NCBI GenBank assembly: GCA_050693875.1 | Contig: JBOGWP010000211.1 | Location: 1 to 13,192 of the forward strand | DNA: 13,192 nt | Source: JBOGWP01 sp050693875 | Lineage (GTDB): Bacteria > Actinomycetota > CADDZG01 > JAHWKV01 > JBOGWP01 | Direction: 5' to 3' | Shown here: positions 12,977-13,192 of the stretch, piece after piece | Numbering within the stretch: the first letter of the stretch is position 1 | How the letters are laid out: the number at the start of each line of letters is the position of its first letter | Notes under the pieces: generated by a model | What the model saw: the letters and a program-made list of their open reading frames with translations, nothing else | What the model was told of the DNA's origin: nothing | The model's database searches: none | Translations under genes and position numbers: made by a program

Positions 12977-13192
12977 ATGGAGATCGGCCCTCTAGTCAAC
13001 CAGCCGGTCGTGAGTGTGGGCCCCGAGCACACCCTGCTCGATGTCGCCTCGATGATGTGCGACCAGAAGGTCGGCTCGGCGATCGTCCATACCGACGAGG
13101 GCTACCCGGGAATCATCACCGAACGTGACCTGCTGCGGGCGATCGCGCGGGGAGCCGACCTGTCGAAGGCCAGGGTCGAGGAGTTCATGACC
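12977..13192 (+). CDS. CBS-domain protein (3' end cut by window edge)
   Basis: 72 codons from ATG 12977 remain open to the edge. The sequence is a typical CBS motif: MEIGPLVNQPVVSVGPEHTL, then DVASMMCDQKVGSAIVH, and PGIITERDLLRAIARGADLS, followed by VEEFMT, which normally links to a second CBS motif. CBS pairs bind adenine nucleotides and regulate enzymes, transporters or signalling proteins; what is attached here is outside the window. No Shine-Dalgarno is present. The GACAAT of the last 24-nt repeat ends 8 nt before the ATG, so a leaderless start is possible. It is divergent from the hydrogenase gene and may share regulation with it. Confidence 0.85.
   Translation, partial: MEIGPLVNQPVVSVGPEHTLLDVASMMCDQKVGSAIVHTDEGYPGIITERDLLRAIARGADLSKARVEEFMT

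Overview
The window is about 70% G+C and uses GTG and TTG starts freely. Several genes have a TANNNT-type -10 element lying 6-7 nt before the start codon, which suggests leaderless transcripts. Together with a red-type/IE-like form I RuBisCO cassette and an Hhy-like group 1 [NiFe]-hydrogenase large subunit, this suggests an uncultured, probably soil-dwelling bacterium of the Actinomycetota or a neighbouring high-GC lineage (Chloroflexota- or Dormibacterota-like). The lineage is inferred; there is no rRNA or other phylogenetic marker here.

Layout. 1-648 (-): 3'-truncated ribulose-phosphate 3-epimerase, preceded by a possible 26-codon leader ORF. 959-1510 (-): helical, TPR-like protein of unknown function, with two sets of direct repeats immediately upstream. 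1912-2904 (+): phosphoribulokinase. 3027-3542 (+): small GAF-like protein. 3566-4480 (-): LysR-type regulator (CbbR candidate), divergent from 4626-6101 rbcL, 6173-6619 rbcS and 6652-7797 cbbX (all +), which end at a strong intrinsic terminator. 7953-8636 (-): regulator with a ribbon-helix-helix C-terminus and a perfect 18-nt palindrome in its leader. 8769-9863 (+) CaX-type cation/proton antiporter and 9860-10639 (+) inositol-monophosphatase-family phosphatase overlap by 4 nt. 10663-10896 (-): 77-aa Cys-containing protein, downstream of 10930-12636 (-), the [NiFe]-hydrogenase large subunit. After a 340-nt gap of lower G+C that ends in a perfect 4 x 24-nt tandem repeat, a CBS-domain gene begins at 12977 (+) and runs off the right edge.

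How it fits together. Phosphoribulokinase makes ribulose bisphosphate, RuBisCO fixes CO2, CbbX removes inhibitory sugar phosphates from RuBisCO, and the epimerase regenerates ribulose-5-phosphate. The LysR protein probably controls the rbcLS-cbbX operon. A hydrogenase of the lineage that includes high-affinity H2-oxidising enzymes could supply electrons, as in H2-driven (atmospheric) chemosynthesis. That link rests on gene proximity and family knowledge.

Most worth following up: the hydrogenase large subunit stops exactly at the His of its DPCxxCxxH motif, so it has no cleavable C-terminal extension. It also lacks the usual Glu of the N-terminal TRxEG motif and has no small-subunit gene beside it in this window. 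Also notable are promoter-like direct repeats placed right against start codons at two unrelated loci.
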